Positions 1 to 10,278 of a DNA stretch of 64,000 nt are shown here, in pieces (the stretch's first letter is position 1; the number at the start of each line of letters is the position of its first letter). Origin of the DNA: Exophiala sp. HKRS030 (taxonomy: Eukaryota > Ascomycota > Eurotiomycetes > Chaetothyriales > Herpotrichiellaceae); assembly GCA_023897205.1 (NCBI GenBank), contig JAHWDD010000006.1:1860001-1924000 (forward strand), in the 5' to 3' direction. Position numbers and translations under genes: made by a program. Under the pieces are notes generated by a model. The model was not told the DNA's origin. It saw nothing but the letters and a program-made list of their open reading frames with translations, and made no database searches.

Positions 1-896
1 TGACTTTTACCCTTTCGGGTGCGCGCCCTCCTAAAGCTCATCAAATATGGCTGGAAATTCATCAGACTTGCTTGTGCCGGAGATGGTTGAGGATTGTTCA
101 TCCACTCTAGCCCCGGGCTATTCACCACTCCCAGCATGGCCCCCGCATTTAATCTTGACGCTGCAGGAGTATTGAGGATGGCATCATCGATATCGCGATC
201 GATGGCCATATCGTCTGAGTTGGAGTCACTGTCCGACTCTGAATCCGACCCAAACATATTAATACTACTGACAGAACTGGACAAGTTTGTCCTCTCATGT
301 GTCAACGACCACAAGCCGTTCTGATTGCTGGGTGAATCCAGCACGTTGCTTGCCAAACTTCTCCTTGGAGGGATTTGAATTCCCCGGCCGACATTCGGAG
401 AAGCGTCGGGTGATGATTCGGCCAGGGTGGTCTGATGTAGACTTGTGCATGCTCTTGTGTAATCCAACCCTCTAGATCTCCTGGGAAGCATGGACGATGG
501 CGAACCATATATCTGGGAGGAATCTAGCTTTGGCGACAGAGGTACGCGAGGTATATTTGGGCCAGGACTGTCACCGGATCCATCTTTTGCAGGCATGTGC
601 AGGCTCAGCCCCCGGGGCTGCATCGAAGACTTTGAAGGTGTGGAGGGACCAGCAATGATGACCGAGTCATCCTTGGAAACTCGTCGGTGAGGTTCTCGGA
701 AAGCGGGTGAAGGTGAGAGAATTGGTTTTGCCGCGTCGGAGAAGGAACGCGGCTTGGGTGAGCCTTTGTAGGACGTTCTCGCTGACCGGGGTGTGATGTC
801 TCCCTCAATCTGCTCGAGCTGCTGGGTCAGAGTTGATCTGTTCGAGGGCGACGCACCCTGGCCACCGAGGGGTGCGTGCATAATAGACGTCGACAT
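1..896 (-). CDS. Conserved Ser/Pro-rich fungal protein, N-terminal part, runs off left edge
   Basis: An open minus-strand frame runs from an ATG at 896 (alternative ATG at 881) to the window edge without a stop, about 298 residues. It begins MSTSIMHAPLGGQG and includes LTQQLEQIEG, a Ser/Pro-rich stretch, the phrase DYTRACTSLHQTTLAESSPD near residues 145 to 165, an acidic DSESDSDSNSDD tract, and near the edge LMSFRRARTRKGKS. An in-frame TGA lies just upstream of the ATG, so this start is natural unless an upstream exon is spliced in. From memory, the DYTRACT-type motif followed by an acidic tract and a basic SLMxFRRARTR segment occurs in a conserved Pezizomycotina protein without a known catalytic domain, probably nuclear. 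I cannot name a function. Base composition, codon use and absence of stops support a real gene; the C-terminus is outside the window. Confidence 0.8.
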   Translation of the reverse strand, partial: MSTSIMHAPLGGQGASPSNRSTLTQQLEQIEGDITPRSARTSYKGSPKPRSFSDAAKPILSPSPAFREPHRRVSKDDSVIIAGPSTPSKSSMQPRGLSLHMPAKDGSGDSPGPNIPRVPLSPKLDSSQIYGSPSSMLPRRSRGLDYTRACTSLHQTTLAESSPDASPNVGRGIQIPPRRSLASNVLDSPSNQNGLWSLTHERTNLSSSVSSINMFGSDSESDSDSNSDDMAIDRDIDDAILNTPAASRLNAGAMLGVVNSPGLEWMNNPQPSPAQASLMNFQPYLMSFRRARTRKGKS

Positions 897-1387
897 GGGT
901 ATATACACGACTGGGGTTCAGGAGGATATTGTCGAAACTATGCTCGCGATAATAACTTCGCTGAGCAATACATGCTGGCAAAAAGGCTGGTATGGACCAC
1001 GGAATCACATAACGCGTCGAATTGAGGTATAGTTGCCGCGGAAGGATGCAGTCTTGAGGATGTCGACGATCCGATTGTCTGATAGTCGTTGTCTCGCTTG
1101 GAACGGCGGTTAGTGATGAGGGCGAATCCAATAATGTGCAGAATCAGCGTCATTCTCCGCAGCTGCTTCATACATACCCACCAGGAATGAGGCTATTCCA
1201 TTTGTAGACAACTGACTATCTCTACCAACGTCAAAGAACTACAAATCTCTACCCACTACATATTCAATTCTATCTTTGTGCCTTTACTGATGTTGCCTTG
1301 CGACGGATTTTCATTCATCGCCATGTGTGACTTCCTGCGACCCTCTTTCTCTGTGCGGTTCCCAGTGTGGAAATTTGTGCTTACTTT
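897..1387. other. Intergenic, 5' flank of the left-edge gene
   Basis: Roughly 490 bp between the left-edge gene and the possible PXA-like gene. Short ORFs on both strands show no protein-like composition. I see no RNA gene or repeat here. Confidence 0.4.
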
Positions 1388-2223
1388 TCACAACGCGAAC
1401 CAAAGAAAGCAGCTGCATAGCGACAACAATACTACAGGTACAAGTACTTTGCTTTCTGCTACACGCTTTCTCTGTTCATCTGCAAACTACCCTTGTACAT
1501 GCAGAGAATACACCAACGTTTTCTACACCAATGACAGCGTACATTCCTTACATACCGCAAGTCGTGAAGCTGCAGGTTCGACCAATCTTCAGTGTGTGCT
1601 TGCATACATGCGTTTCATCTAGGGCCCAAGGCGGGTTGTTTTCAGCTGTCACATTAACCCTCGGTTCAACCCAGCAGATACTGTCTATCAATATCTCGCC
1701 TTCTTTGAGGTAGATATTGATGGCGATTTCTTCCTCCGTCAGCTGGTTCCACAACAATCTGCCATGACGTATTACGTCCTTGATTTGGCCTGCAAGTCGA
1801 TCCCTATGGCCAGTCTCGATACTGCGACGTATGATCTCTACGAGGTCAAGAAGGGGAAGAACAGCATGTAAGATGACCTCCCTCAAACCCCGTTTTGACA
1901 AATCGAGATATAGTTCCCTTGTACCAATTAGTTATAAATTCTACGATCATGCTCGCCAACGCCTCAAAAGCTATTCCTGGGGTAAGATGAAGCATCCAGG
2001 AAAGAAAGTGAAAAGGTTCTTTCAACTTGCCCGTACGGCCTCCTCCGGATTCAGTGCGATCTTGCCAGCGAGTTTTCATGCCGCGTGGTCTGACTTGTGA
2101 TGGATCGATGAACAACTCCGCAGTAATCGTTTCGATGTTTCCCTGAACAGTATACTTCTCGAGGGAGACCGGTGTGTTTAGTATGCAACCTTTACTGTCC
2201 TGGATCCCTTCAGAAAGAGCCAT
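1388..2223 (-). CDS. Possible PXA-domain-like protein, interrupted frame
   Basis: A first segment (2223 down to about 1930) starts MALSEGIQDSKG and contains LASMIVEFITNWYKGTISR, which resembles the conserved start of PX-associated (PXA) domains of sorting nexins and Mdm1-like proteins. The next segment (about 1900 to 1556) lies in another frame and reads REVILHAVLPLLDLVEIIRRSIE, an amphipathic helix as expected for PXA. A 44-nt GTACAA...TTTGAG segment would join them in frame but would remove the YKGTISR residues, so either this is a very short intron or the gene carries a frameshift. A strong GTATGT donor at 1555 with an acceptor at 1480 leads to a short hydrophobic tail (VLVPVVLLSLCSCFLWFAL) ending at 1388. 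The gene may be real, degraded or mis-modelled; start and exon joins are unsure. Confidence 0.4.
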
Positions 2224-2978
2224 AACGAATTGGTGATGGATGGCATTTGATGATTATTGCAATGACAAGGCCGGTGTGGCGGTAAGCTTCGGTAGCTGTG
2301 CCATTCCGCGGTACCAAGTAGTGTAGGAGTGTTCTTATCGATGTTTAGCCAGATCATATGGCTCCAATGGTCCATTCTAGGGGCACATGGAATTCGATCC
2401 CCCAATCGACATTCTTCAATCAATCCCAAACATTGTGCTTTCATATTGTTAACTCTAGTTTACCAGAGTTCTGTATTGTCTCATCCCTACCGAGTCTTTC
2501 TCCCTATCGTCAGAATTTATGGTTGAACCAAAATACAGAGCCTTAGGGAGTGAGTGCAGCCCTTTTCGCCAGCCTGATGATCACGTGCTGTATTTTTGTA
2601 GGTCGGAGGTTCTACGGTACTAGAAACTGTATGTGAACTACACATGGTAACTTTGCCGAGTATGAGTACCTCCAAACTATCATGATCTCGAGGTTCGACC
2701 AACGATAAATACCAACGATAAAATTTATTCGATTCGTCTCTGAGTTTTCTTTCAGTCTCGAATCTTACACTCTGATTGTACCTTCAGGGATGAAGTGACA
2801 TCTGAGAGTTGCTCACATTACGCCAGCCAAATCATCACCGCCACATCACTGTGCCCCTCCGCATCGACGACGAAGGTCCATCCTTGTTCAGCCCGGTCAG
2901 ATCTTGGGCTAGAAACAGGATCCTGGCGCTGGTCGAGGAGTCCACAATCTTCTCTTTGTACACTGCTGTCCATTCAGC
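2224..2978. other. Intergenic, promoter side of HBS1
   Basis: About 750 bp without a convincing ORF, between the divergent PXA-like gene and HBS1. The 200 bp before HBS1 are C/T-rich on the plus strand, as is usual for fungal leaders. Confidence 0.4.
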
Positions 2979-5614
2979 ATGAGCAACCGACGAGTCAAGA
3001 GCCTGGCTCTCGACGATGACGATTATGACGATTACGACGAATACGACGAAAACTACGACGAGGGCGGCGACAATGAACTTTCACCAGAAGACAAGGAGCA
3101 AATGCGGCTGGGCACGATCAAGGTCCGCGAAAGTCTTGGGTCAGCCTTCAAACTGGCGGACAGCGAGATTCAGGATGCTCTTTGGAATTACTACTACGAC
3201 ATCAACAAATCCGTAGCCTACCTCACCAGTAAGAATCTTCGAAGCATTCAGTGGCATAACTTCTGCTAACTTGCGATAAAGGCAAACACAAATCTGCAGC
3301 CACTCCATCAAAGAAGACAGCCACTGAGAACAAGAGTAAGCCTATCTTTTCCGTTGATTCGACTACTCTACGTGCGAGACTTGATTCGGATCGTGATGGC
3401 CATGAATGCTTGAGCTGCGGGTTCGGTGCTGATGGCCAACAAGAGCTTACAAGCCCTACTGTGTGCTCGGAACCTTTCTCTGCCGCAGAGTTCTTCAAGG
3501 ATTGTCCTTGGCTTCGCGTTCCCGAGTGCCGCAAGGCTGTAATCCTCATCGAGCCGGTGTACCCTCGTGGTGGACTCTTGGGCGGCTCATCTGGAAGCGG
3601 GAAACCTTCAAAGCTAGCTGCTCTGGCTGCCAAACGCAGACAAAAGGAAAACGAGCGCTCTTCTTCCAACAATACACCTGCACCATCTTCGGAAAATGAC
3701 TATGCGGCACGTCTCCAGAGTCTTCACATCAATAGCCAATCGAATCAACAAATGCCCTCGACCATTCGCACAAAAGAACCCTGCGAAGATCAAACCATGA
3801 CAGATGATCTGCAGATGCAAGATGCTGACAAAGCCTCTACCCTGGAAACATTGACAGAGCAAGAAAGGGAGCCTGAGGTTTTGATTGTGGCGCAACCGGC
3901 GGTCCGCGCAAAACCATCGGCTTTCGCCAGCATCATGACCAGCCACGATTTCGATACACGTCCACAAGTCCCGCACAATCTTGTTTTTCCTTCCCCTGAT
4001 CCTTCTCGGTTTGCCGCCTTTGCAGAGCCGAGTCCAGACGATGTCATATCGAGGGCTCAAAATGCAAAAGGTCGGAGTTGACATTGCTGTTATCATCTCT
4101 CAACGGTGCACAAGCTGACAAGGTCGCGTCTTGAGCAACAGCATCAACTACAACTACAACTACAACGACACCCAAACCCAAAGTCAAAGAAACACCCAAA
4201 CCCAAGACATCTATAGCCAGCGGTGTTCAATCACTCTCATTACAAGAAACACCCAAAGTCAAGAGCAAAAACATCGATGTCATATCCGAGTTCAAAAAGA
4301 TCAAACGGAAAAATGCCGCCAACTTTGTCGTCATCGGTGAGTATCGCCCTCCCCTCTGGAGTGTCTGGGTGTATCTGACTCCATCCCCGTGTAGGCCACG
4401 TTGACGCCGGCAAGAGCACGCTCATGGGACGACTCTTGTTCGACCTGAAAGCCGTCGACCAGCGGACGATGGACAAGTACCGCAAAGAAGCCGAGACCAT
4501 CGGCAAAGGATCGTTCGCCTTCGCCTGGGTCCTCGACCAGGGCACCGAGGAGAGGGCACGCGGCGTCACCATCGACATCGCCACCAACAAGTTCGAGACG
4601 GAAAAGACCAGCTTCACCATCCTCGACGCCCCCGGGCACCGCGACTTCGTGCCCAACATGATCGCCGGCGCCAGCCAGGCGGACTTTGCGGTGCTCGTCA
4701 TCGACGCGTCGACGGGCAACTTCGAATCCGGCTTGCGAGGCCAGACCAAAGAACATGCCCTCCTCGTCCGGTCGATAGGCGTCCAGCGCATCATCGTGGC
4801 CGTCAACAAGATGGACGTGGCCGACTGGTCGCAGGCTCGGTTCGAGGAGATCCGGCAACAAATGTCCGGGTTCCTGACCAGCACGGGGTTCCAACCCAAA
4901 AACATTTCCTTCGTCCCCTGCTCGGGCCTCGAGGGGGGCAACATCCTCCGCCGCTCCTCCGACCCTCGATCGTCGTGGTACCACCAGGGCCCGACGCTGG
5001 TCGAGGAGCTCGACAAGTCGGAACCGGCGACGCACGCGCTAGACAAGCCGCTGAGGATGACCATCGGCGATGTCTTTCGGGGCGGCGTGCAGAACCCCTT
5101 GTCCGTCTCGGGTCGCCTGGAATCCGGCACGGTGCAGACCGGCGAGCAGGTCTTGGTGATGCCCAGCGGCGAAAAGGCCCAGGTCCGCAGTCTGCAGGTC
5201 GACGACGACGGCGAGCCTCGAGACTGGGCCGTCGCGGGCCAGAACGTCGTCCTCAACCTCACCGACATCGACCCGGTCCACCTCAAGACGGGCGACGTGC
5301 TGTGCAGCGCGTCGTCCTCGCCGATCCGCAACGTCCGAGAGTTCACGGCGAAGGTCCTGGCCTTCGACCACCTCACGCCCATGGCCGTCGACGTGCACAA
5401 GGGGCGGCTCCACGTCCCCGGCCGCATCTCCCAACTCGTCGCCACCCTGGACAAGGCCTCGGGCGCCGTGGTCAAGAAGAGGCCCAAGATCGTCCAGCCC
5501 GGCACCGTCGCGAGGGTGCTCGTGCGGCTCGACGACGCCGTGCCGTTGGAAGCCCCCTCGAGGGTCGTCCTGAGGTCGAACGGAGACACTGTGGCTGCTG
5601 GATTGATCGAATGA
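2979..5614 (+). CDS. HBS1: HBS1, eRF3-like translational GTPase of ribosome rescue
   Basis: Hbs1 works with Dom34/Pelota in the cytosol to split stalled ribosomes in no-go and non-stop decay. Four exons fit: 2979-3228, 3282-4070, 4136-4336 and 4395-5614, giving about 819 residues. The N-terminus has an acidic DDDDYDDYDEYDE stretch and the UBA-like Hbs1 N-terminal fold (LGSAFKLADSEIQDALWNYYYDINKSVAYL). The linker carries PWLRVPE and YPRGGLLGGSSGS...KPSKLAALAAKR, typical of fungal Hbs1, then a KTPKPKVKETPKPK low-complexity stretch. The GTPase domain has GHVDAGKST (from residue 414), RARGVTIDIA, DAPGHRDF and NKMD, followed by the two beta-barrel domains ending AAGLIE. Intron 3 (GTGAGT...GTAG) splits the Gly of G1. 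The intron 2 donor (GTCGGA at 4071) is non-canonical, so that border is the least certain. The last exon is clearly more GC-rich than the rest. Confidence 0.95.
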
Positions 5615-6189
5615 TGATTTTCTTTTGTCTCCTTTCTTTCTTTTTCAGTTACCAGTCATCACACGTCGTTGACCACTCACTCGCTCGATCGAGGAGAAAA
5701 CAAAATAACCATCGAGCAAGCCGTCTACCATTAGCATTCGCATTTAGCAGACGAGAGTAGGTATTTTTACTCTTGGAACGAAGAAACGCACTTCGTTTCA
5801 AGCCACCCAAGTCATGAATATGTTGGATAGAGAGACAAGGAGAGATTTGCACGATTATATACAATCGCAAGTATTCTCAGAAGTACTTCCTTACAATCAT
5901 TGCAGATCAGAACGTAAACGAAACTTCGACGTGGCTTGATATTCACGATGTCCTATGAATTGCTATGAGAGATACAGACAGGCTCAAAGCGCAAATACCC
6001 AAATCCCATTATTCGCTCATCATGGTAATAGGATCGCAAAAGACAATGCATACCTAGGTAGGTCTAGCCAAGTGACCTTGTTGGCCGCGTTTGGTCATCA
6101 CCGCACAGAGGCGATTCATCATCGACGGGAAGGTAGTCGTCATAGGTGTCAAGTCCGTCAATGTCCCAATCCAGGCTATCATCGAGACC
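5615..6189. other. Convergent 3' intergenic region
   Basis: About 575 bp between the 3' ends of HBS1 (plus) and the deubiquitinase (minus). It holds a T/C-rich tract just after HBS1 and an ACCTAGGTAGGT-type short repeat near 6052-6062. No gene is visible. Confidence 0.4.
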
Positions 6190-9100
6190 CTATCTCGCTT
6201 GTGCCCGCTGATAAAACACAATATAAGCCTCCGAATTCTGCAAACGATCCCGGGCAGAGAGCTTGTTTGGGTCCAGGTCAACGTGCCGCTCATCATCAAA
6301 TTTACGCCAACAGCCCCGACCTTGATCTTTGACAATGCTGATATAGTGACCGCCGTCGCCGCTATTTCCGAGATGCCGCAGCACGCCATATGCATCATAA
6401 CTGTACGGCGGGGTGGTCGCCATGTCAATCTGTCCTTCTGCATCCGGAACACTCGGCGGACGCGGAATGACAAAGTCATCCATACTTAGTCCATGGAGCG
6501 GGAATTCGATGGGCGTGTGAATTTTCTTGGCCTTTTCATGCTTACTCGCTGCAAAGCGCTTGAAGTGAATGACAAGGAATTGCGGAAGGCGGGTGAGGAT
6601 TATCTGCTTGGTCGCTTCTCGTTCACATTTGCAATATGGACAGCGCCAAAGCTCTGATAACTTCTCTTCTCTACAGTAGCTGTTCATGCAGTCGTATATA
6701 TGCCCTGTACCGGAGCGAGGAATCTCGATGCTGATACTGTAGAATGCTTCGTATGTGGTTGAGGTTCGTTTGCACGTCAAGCATCTGAGGCGGGAGGCGT
6801 GCTGACCAGCAAATAGTGACGACAAAAAGCTGTGGTCCCGGTGCTCATACCGCTTCCACTCAATCGGACTGGCACGTGCAATTTCCATACGTTCACGTTG
6901 CATCTCTTCAGCCGTAGTCAGTGGACGGAGTGGTGTGCGCTCCCAATTTACATTCAGGTCTTCGTGGAGGCAGTCGACTATAAAGTCGAAGAATTCTTTG
7001 GCATCTTGTTGTCGATCGATTACCCATTCACGGTTCATCCGACCACAGAAGTTTCTGAACGTGGACGGCTTGATGACTTCGTTATCTCCTTGCCATACAG
7101 CTTGGACCAAATTCGCGTAGAGTTTGGGCATTATACCGTTACTGCCTTTCCAGTTCCGCTGGACATACGCTTCATACATCCTGTCGTTGAAAAAGGCCGA
7201 TAATGGAATGGTAGCAGACAAGCACTGTAGAGTCGAATTCATATAGCAAGTGACGCCGAAATTGGTCAGTCCAGTCTTTGGCAGACGCTTGGCTCTGATA
7301 GAGGTTGCTGACGAGTAGAGAGGAGGCCGGCTTGCAGAAGTGACTCTCGCAAGCGCAGGCTGGGGAGCATTGATGTCGGCTTGCCCCGAGTAACTTGGTC
7401 GTGGTATGGCTGGAGGTGGCCTTGTCGGCACTTGAGGTACAGGCGCAACGGCATGAGGAAGGTACGGAGCTGGATGCGACGCTAACGGTCGCCGTGCTGG
7501 CATTATCATTGACTCCTGCTGCCGTATTGACGGGAAACGACGGAGGAATGTCTCGTAGTCAGGCACAAACGGAGACGGAGGTGGCAGTTCTTCGTCAACG
7601 GTGGCATCTTCATCGTCACTCGCGGCTCTTGTTTTCTCGGCTGGCATGACCTCCTCCTGTAGGGCTTGCTGCCGCCACGCTTCTTGTTCACTCTCATCAA
7701 GGAATTTGTGGTCACGAAGACGCCTATTACGCACTTCGTAGCGGGAATTGGCCGACACCAGACGTTGTCGAGCAATGGGTCGGCCAGGACCAACGGCTCG
7801 TCTTCGTTGAATTGTGCCGAGCATGGCGGCAGTTTTAGAACGTGCTAATGATTGAGCTCCCACAAAATCGACCCATGCATCAAGACCACCTGCTAATAAA
7901 GCTGGTGGACGTCCGTCCTTCAGTGGCTTCGTGTCATTAAACTCATAAAGTGTGTCGTAGAGTGCTCGCAGCGCAGGAGCTCTTGTCATTGATGGTGGCC
8001 CTTTCAAGTATGAGATATCGCTTGTATCTTGATCATAATAGACGACGATATCGAATTCATTTCTTCTAGAGAAATGGGTTTGTTCCACGTCCGGAGCGAG
8101 AACAAGCCGATCCTCGAGTTCCTCTGCTGAAACACCTTCTTTGAGAGAGATGGGCTCGATGCATATGATCGAGCTCGACATGATATGTCCGTCATCAAAA
8201 AGCACCCTTTCTCGGATATCAACGACGAGAACATTATATTTCTTCATATACTCGAGCAGAGTTTGTGCATCTATCGAGGGTCTGTGAGGAATTTCGCTAG
8301 AACTACTCTTTGCGACGATAGCTGAATTGATCCCATTCGGAGTGGTCGGCCTGTAGGGAGACAGGATCTCGTCGCGGGTTCTCTGTATGTGCAGAGAATT
8401 CGTAGATGAATTTTGCGATTGATTGTAGTAAGTTTGTTTCCTCTCATGTGGAGGACGGCCACTTTCAGTTGGCAAACGGCTACTGTTAGCATGAGAAGCA
8501 ATAGAAGTTGTCGTTATTGGGCTATACGTCGGGCTCGGGGGCTTCGGCATGACCATGTTGGTGGTCAGTGGCACTTTGGGAGGAAGCGAGGGTCCGTTAC
8601 CAGGTCCTGGCATATCACGAGGTCCGTTCAATCGATGACTGGAAGCACCGTTAACTTTCGAAGTTGCGTAAGGTGCATAAGACTGCGGTCGAGGAGCGTT
8701 GCCGGCAGCTGATTGAAAATCACTCGGGTTCGGCATGGTCAGAATAGGACCAACCTCCTTAGAGCTTCCTGGCCCTCTCAAACGAGCAAAGCGCTGGCTC
8801 AAGTCATTAGGTTGTTCGCTCAGCGGTCGTCCTTGAAGACTTTCTGGCTTCGGCGGTTTGCTTGATGGCCGTGCCCGATTGATGCGCAATGCATCTGGAA
8901 GTTCAGCTGACGGGCGAGAGTCTGTTTGCCACACCTCGGAGCCGTTTGTCCTGCCAGAGGAGGCAGAAGAGGCCGTCGAAGGCACCCCAAAGCCCGTAGA
9001 GTAGACCGGCTTCCTCGAAACCGACCGCTGCTGTGTACCATGGCGTCGGTTGTTCTCTTCAATGACACCTCTCACTTGTGCCATTTGATTCGATAGTTCG

Positions 9101-9495
9101 TTGATCCTTCGTAAACCTGCCTTGTATTTCGAACTCCAAGAGGAGTTATTATCCCAGATTCCATAATCCTTGTGGGTTGGTATACGTTCGACGGCAATCT
9201 CGTATGCGCGAAGGTAGTTCTTGTACGCAACGTCAGGCCGCCGAAAGTCGACCGAACTCTTTGCTGTCGCAATACAGGTTTCAACCTCACTCAGGTAGTG
9301 GGCGAGCGAACCATCGGGTTCGATACCAGTTGTCGCGTCGTGAATGATATCTTTAATGTGTGCGAAGACTCTTTCAGAGGCAGAACCAGGTGTTGTATTC
9401 CTGGTGTCCGACCAACTCGACCGGGTGGATATTGAGTCCGCAGACGGTGCAGTGGCCTGACTCCCAAACGATGAGGGAGACGCATACGCCGCCAT
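6190..9495 (-). CDS. DOA4: Ubiquitin C-terminal hydrolase of the Doa4/USP8 type
   Basis: One uninterrupted frame of 1101 residues starting MAAYASPSS. Residues ~40-120 form the MIT-like/USP8 dimerisation region (ERVFAHIKDIIHDA...YKNYLRAYEIAVERIP). A Ser/Pro-rich linker follows, then a rhodanese-like domain at ~400-545 (YNVLVVDIRERVLFDDGH) in which the usual catalytic Cys loop reads YYDQDTSD, so it is expected to be inactive, as in Doa4 and USP8. The USP domain covers ~735-1097: Cys box GLTNFGVTCYMNS (~748), QQDAKEFFDF, a zinc-ribbon pair (CLTC, CPYC), and His box DGGHYISIV (~1051) ending AYIVFYQRAQAR. In yeast Doa4 removes ubiquitin from cargo before it enters multivesicular bodies. The neighbour transcribed away from it, VPS27, acts in the same pathway. 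No intron is needed. The family call is secure; orthology to Doa4 rather than Ubp5 or Ubp7 is inferred from domain order. Confidence 0.95.
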   Translation of the reverse strand: MAAYASPSSFGSQATAPSADSISTRSSWSDTRNTTPGSASERVFAHIKDIIHDATTGIEPDGSLAHYLSEVETCIATAKSSVDFRRPDVAYKNYLRAYEIAVERIPTHKDYGIWDNNSSWSSKYKAGLRRINELSNQMAQVRGVIEENNRRHGTQQRSVSRKPVYSTGFGVPSTASSASSGRTNGSEVWQTDSRPSAELPDALRINRARPSSKPPKPESLQGRPLSEQPNDLSQRFARLRGPGSSKEVGPILTMPNPSDFQSAAGNAPRPQSYAPYATSKVNGASSHRLNGPRDMPGPGNGPSLPPKVPLTTNMVMPKPPSPTYSPITTTSIASHANSSRLPTESGRPPHERKQTYYNQSQNSSTNSLHIQRTRDEILSPYRPTTPNGINSAIVAKSSSSEIPHRPSIDAQTLLEYMKKYNVLVVDIRERVLFDDGHIMSSSIICIEPISLKEGVSAEELEDRLVLAPDVEQTHFSRRNEFDIVVYYDQDTSDISYLKGPPSMTRAPALRALYDTLYEFNDTKPLKDGRPPALLAGGLDAWVDFVGAQSLARSKTAAMLGTIQRRRAVGPGRPIARQRLVSANSRYEVRNRRLRDHKFLDESEQEAWRQQALQEEVMPAEKTRAASDDEDATVDEELPPPSPFVPDYETFLRRFPSIRQQESMIMPARRPLASHPAPYLPHAVAPVPQVPTRPPPAIPRPSYSGQADINAPQPALARVTSASRPPLYSSATSIRAKRLPKTGLTNFGVTCYMNSTLQCLSATIPLSAFFNDRMYEAYVQRNWKGSNGIMPKLYANLVQAVWQGDNEVIKPSTFRNFCGRMNREWVIDRQQDAKEFFDFIVDCLHEDLNVNWERTPLRPLTTAEEMQRERMEIARASPIEWKRYEHRDHSFLSSLFAGQHASRLRCLTCKRTSTTYEAFYSISIEIPRSGTGHIYDCMNSYCREEKLSELWRCPYCKCEREATKQIILTRLPQFLVIHFKRFAASKHEKAKKIHTPIEFPLHGLSMDDFVIPRPPSVPDAEGQIDMATTPPYSYDAYGVLRHLGNSGDGGHYISIVKDQGRGCWRKFDDERHVDLDPNKLSARDRLQNSEAYIVFYQRAQAR

Positions 9496-10278
9496 GGCGC
9501 TGGTGTGAGTGTATCACCGCAGTATCATTGCGCGACTGGTTCTGAAGATAAAGCCCAGCAAAGCAACGTCGCTTTGTGGTCTCAACTGGAGACGATCGGA
9601 GGATGGCGGTCGTAGCGCTACACAATGAGTGTCAAAGAGGACTAGACAGTCAAGGACGTGCTGCTATGAAGCAAGCAAGAGGATAGACAGGGTATGGATG
9701 GGAGGAATGCGATATTCAGTCAGGTAGTGTGAGTAGGAATACATAGAAGAGGTCGACCAGGTTCCATGTGCTGAGCAAACCGACTACTATGCCTATGGGT
9801 GAGTGAGTTGTGCTGAAGCATGCGCCACCCCAGAATATCACAGTATGACGGCAACGACGGGTACGAACGAAGCAGTAAGAACAGGCCGAGTCTGGGTCGC
9901 CCGCAGCGCGTCACTGGAGTTTGCCGCCCATTGTAAGCACCTCCGTACGTGGCTCCTTTAGGCTGCTAAGCGGCTCTTTGTAAGCCTATCACGCCTAATC
10001 AATTAGGTGCCAGACGATTAGGGTTCCGCGGAGAGCCCACACCCGCAGTTTCAGATGTCATCGCAGCAACCTTCAGGTGCTCATGGTAGGCTGGACAGTG
10101 CAAACTACATTCAACTTCTTCACACTCCATTCTTTGCATTCGACGATCAGAGCACTTCTACAAGGCCTTCTTGTCCTTTTCACCATCATTCTGGCTACTC
10201 TCTCACTGCAACGTTCCTCATAAATTGCCCCATTCTGTCCTATCCTCCCTAACGGCCCGTGGCCACCCACCTACAACC
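9496..10278. promoter_or_regulatory. Shared divergent promoter region of DOA4-like and VPS27 genes
   Basis: A 783-bp head-to-head intergenic region. It contains a near-perfect palindrome around 9991-10008 (GCCTAAT...ATTAGGTGC) and pyrimidine-rich leader sequence upstream of VPS27. No ORF here looks coding. That both genes are driven from here follows from the geometry; no specific factor site can be named. Confidence 0.5.

Noticed and set aside
1278..1713. Two overlapping plus-strand ORFs of 114 and 128 codons
   Set aside because: They overlap the introns and exons of the minus-strand PXA-like gene and each other, with no protein-like pattern.
4240..5589. 449-codon minus-strand ORF over HBS1
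   Set aside because: It mirrors the GC-rich third positions of the HBS1 GTPase exon, and its composition (Arg/Ser/Thr rich) matches no family.
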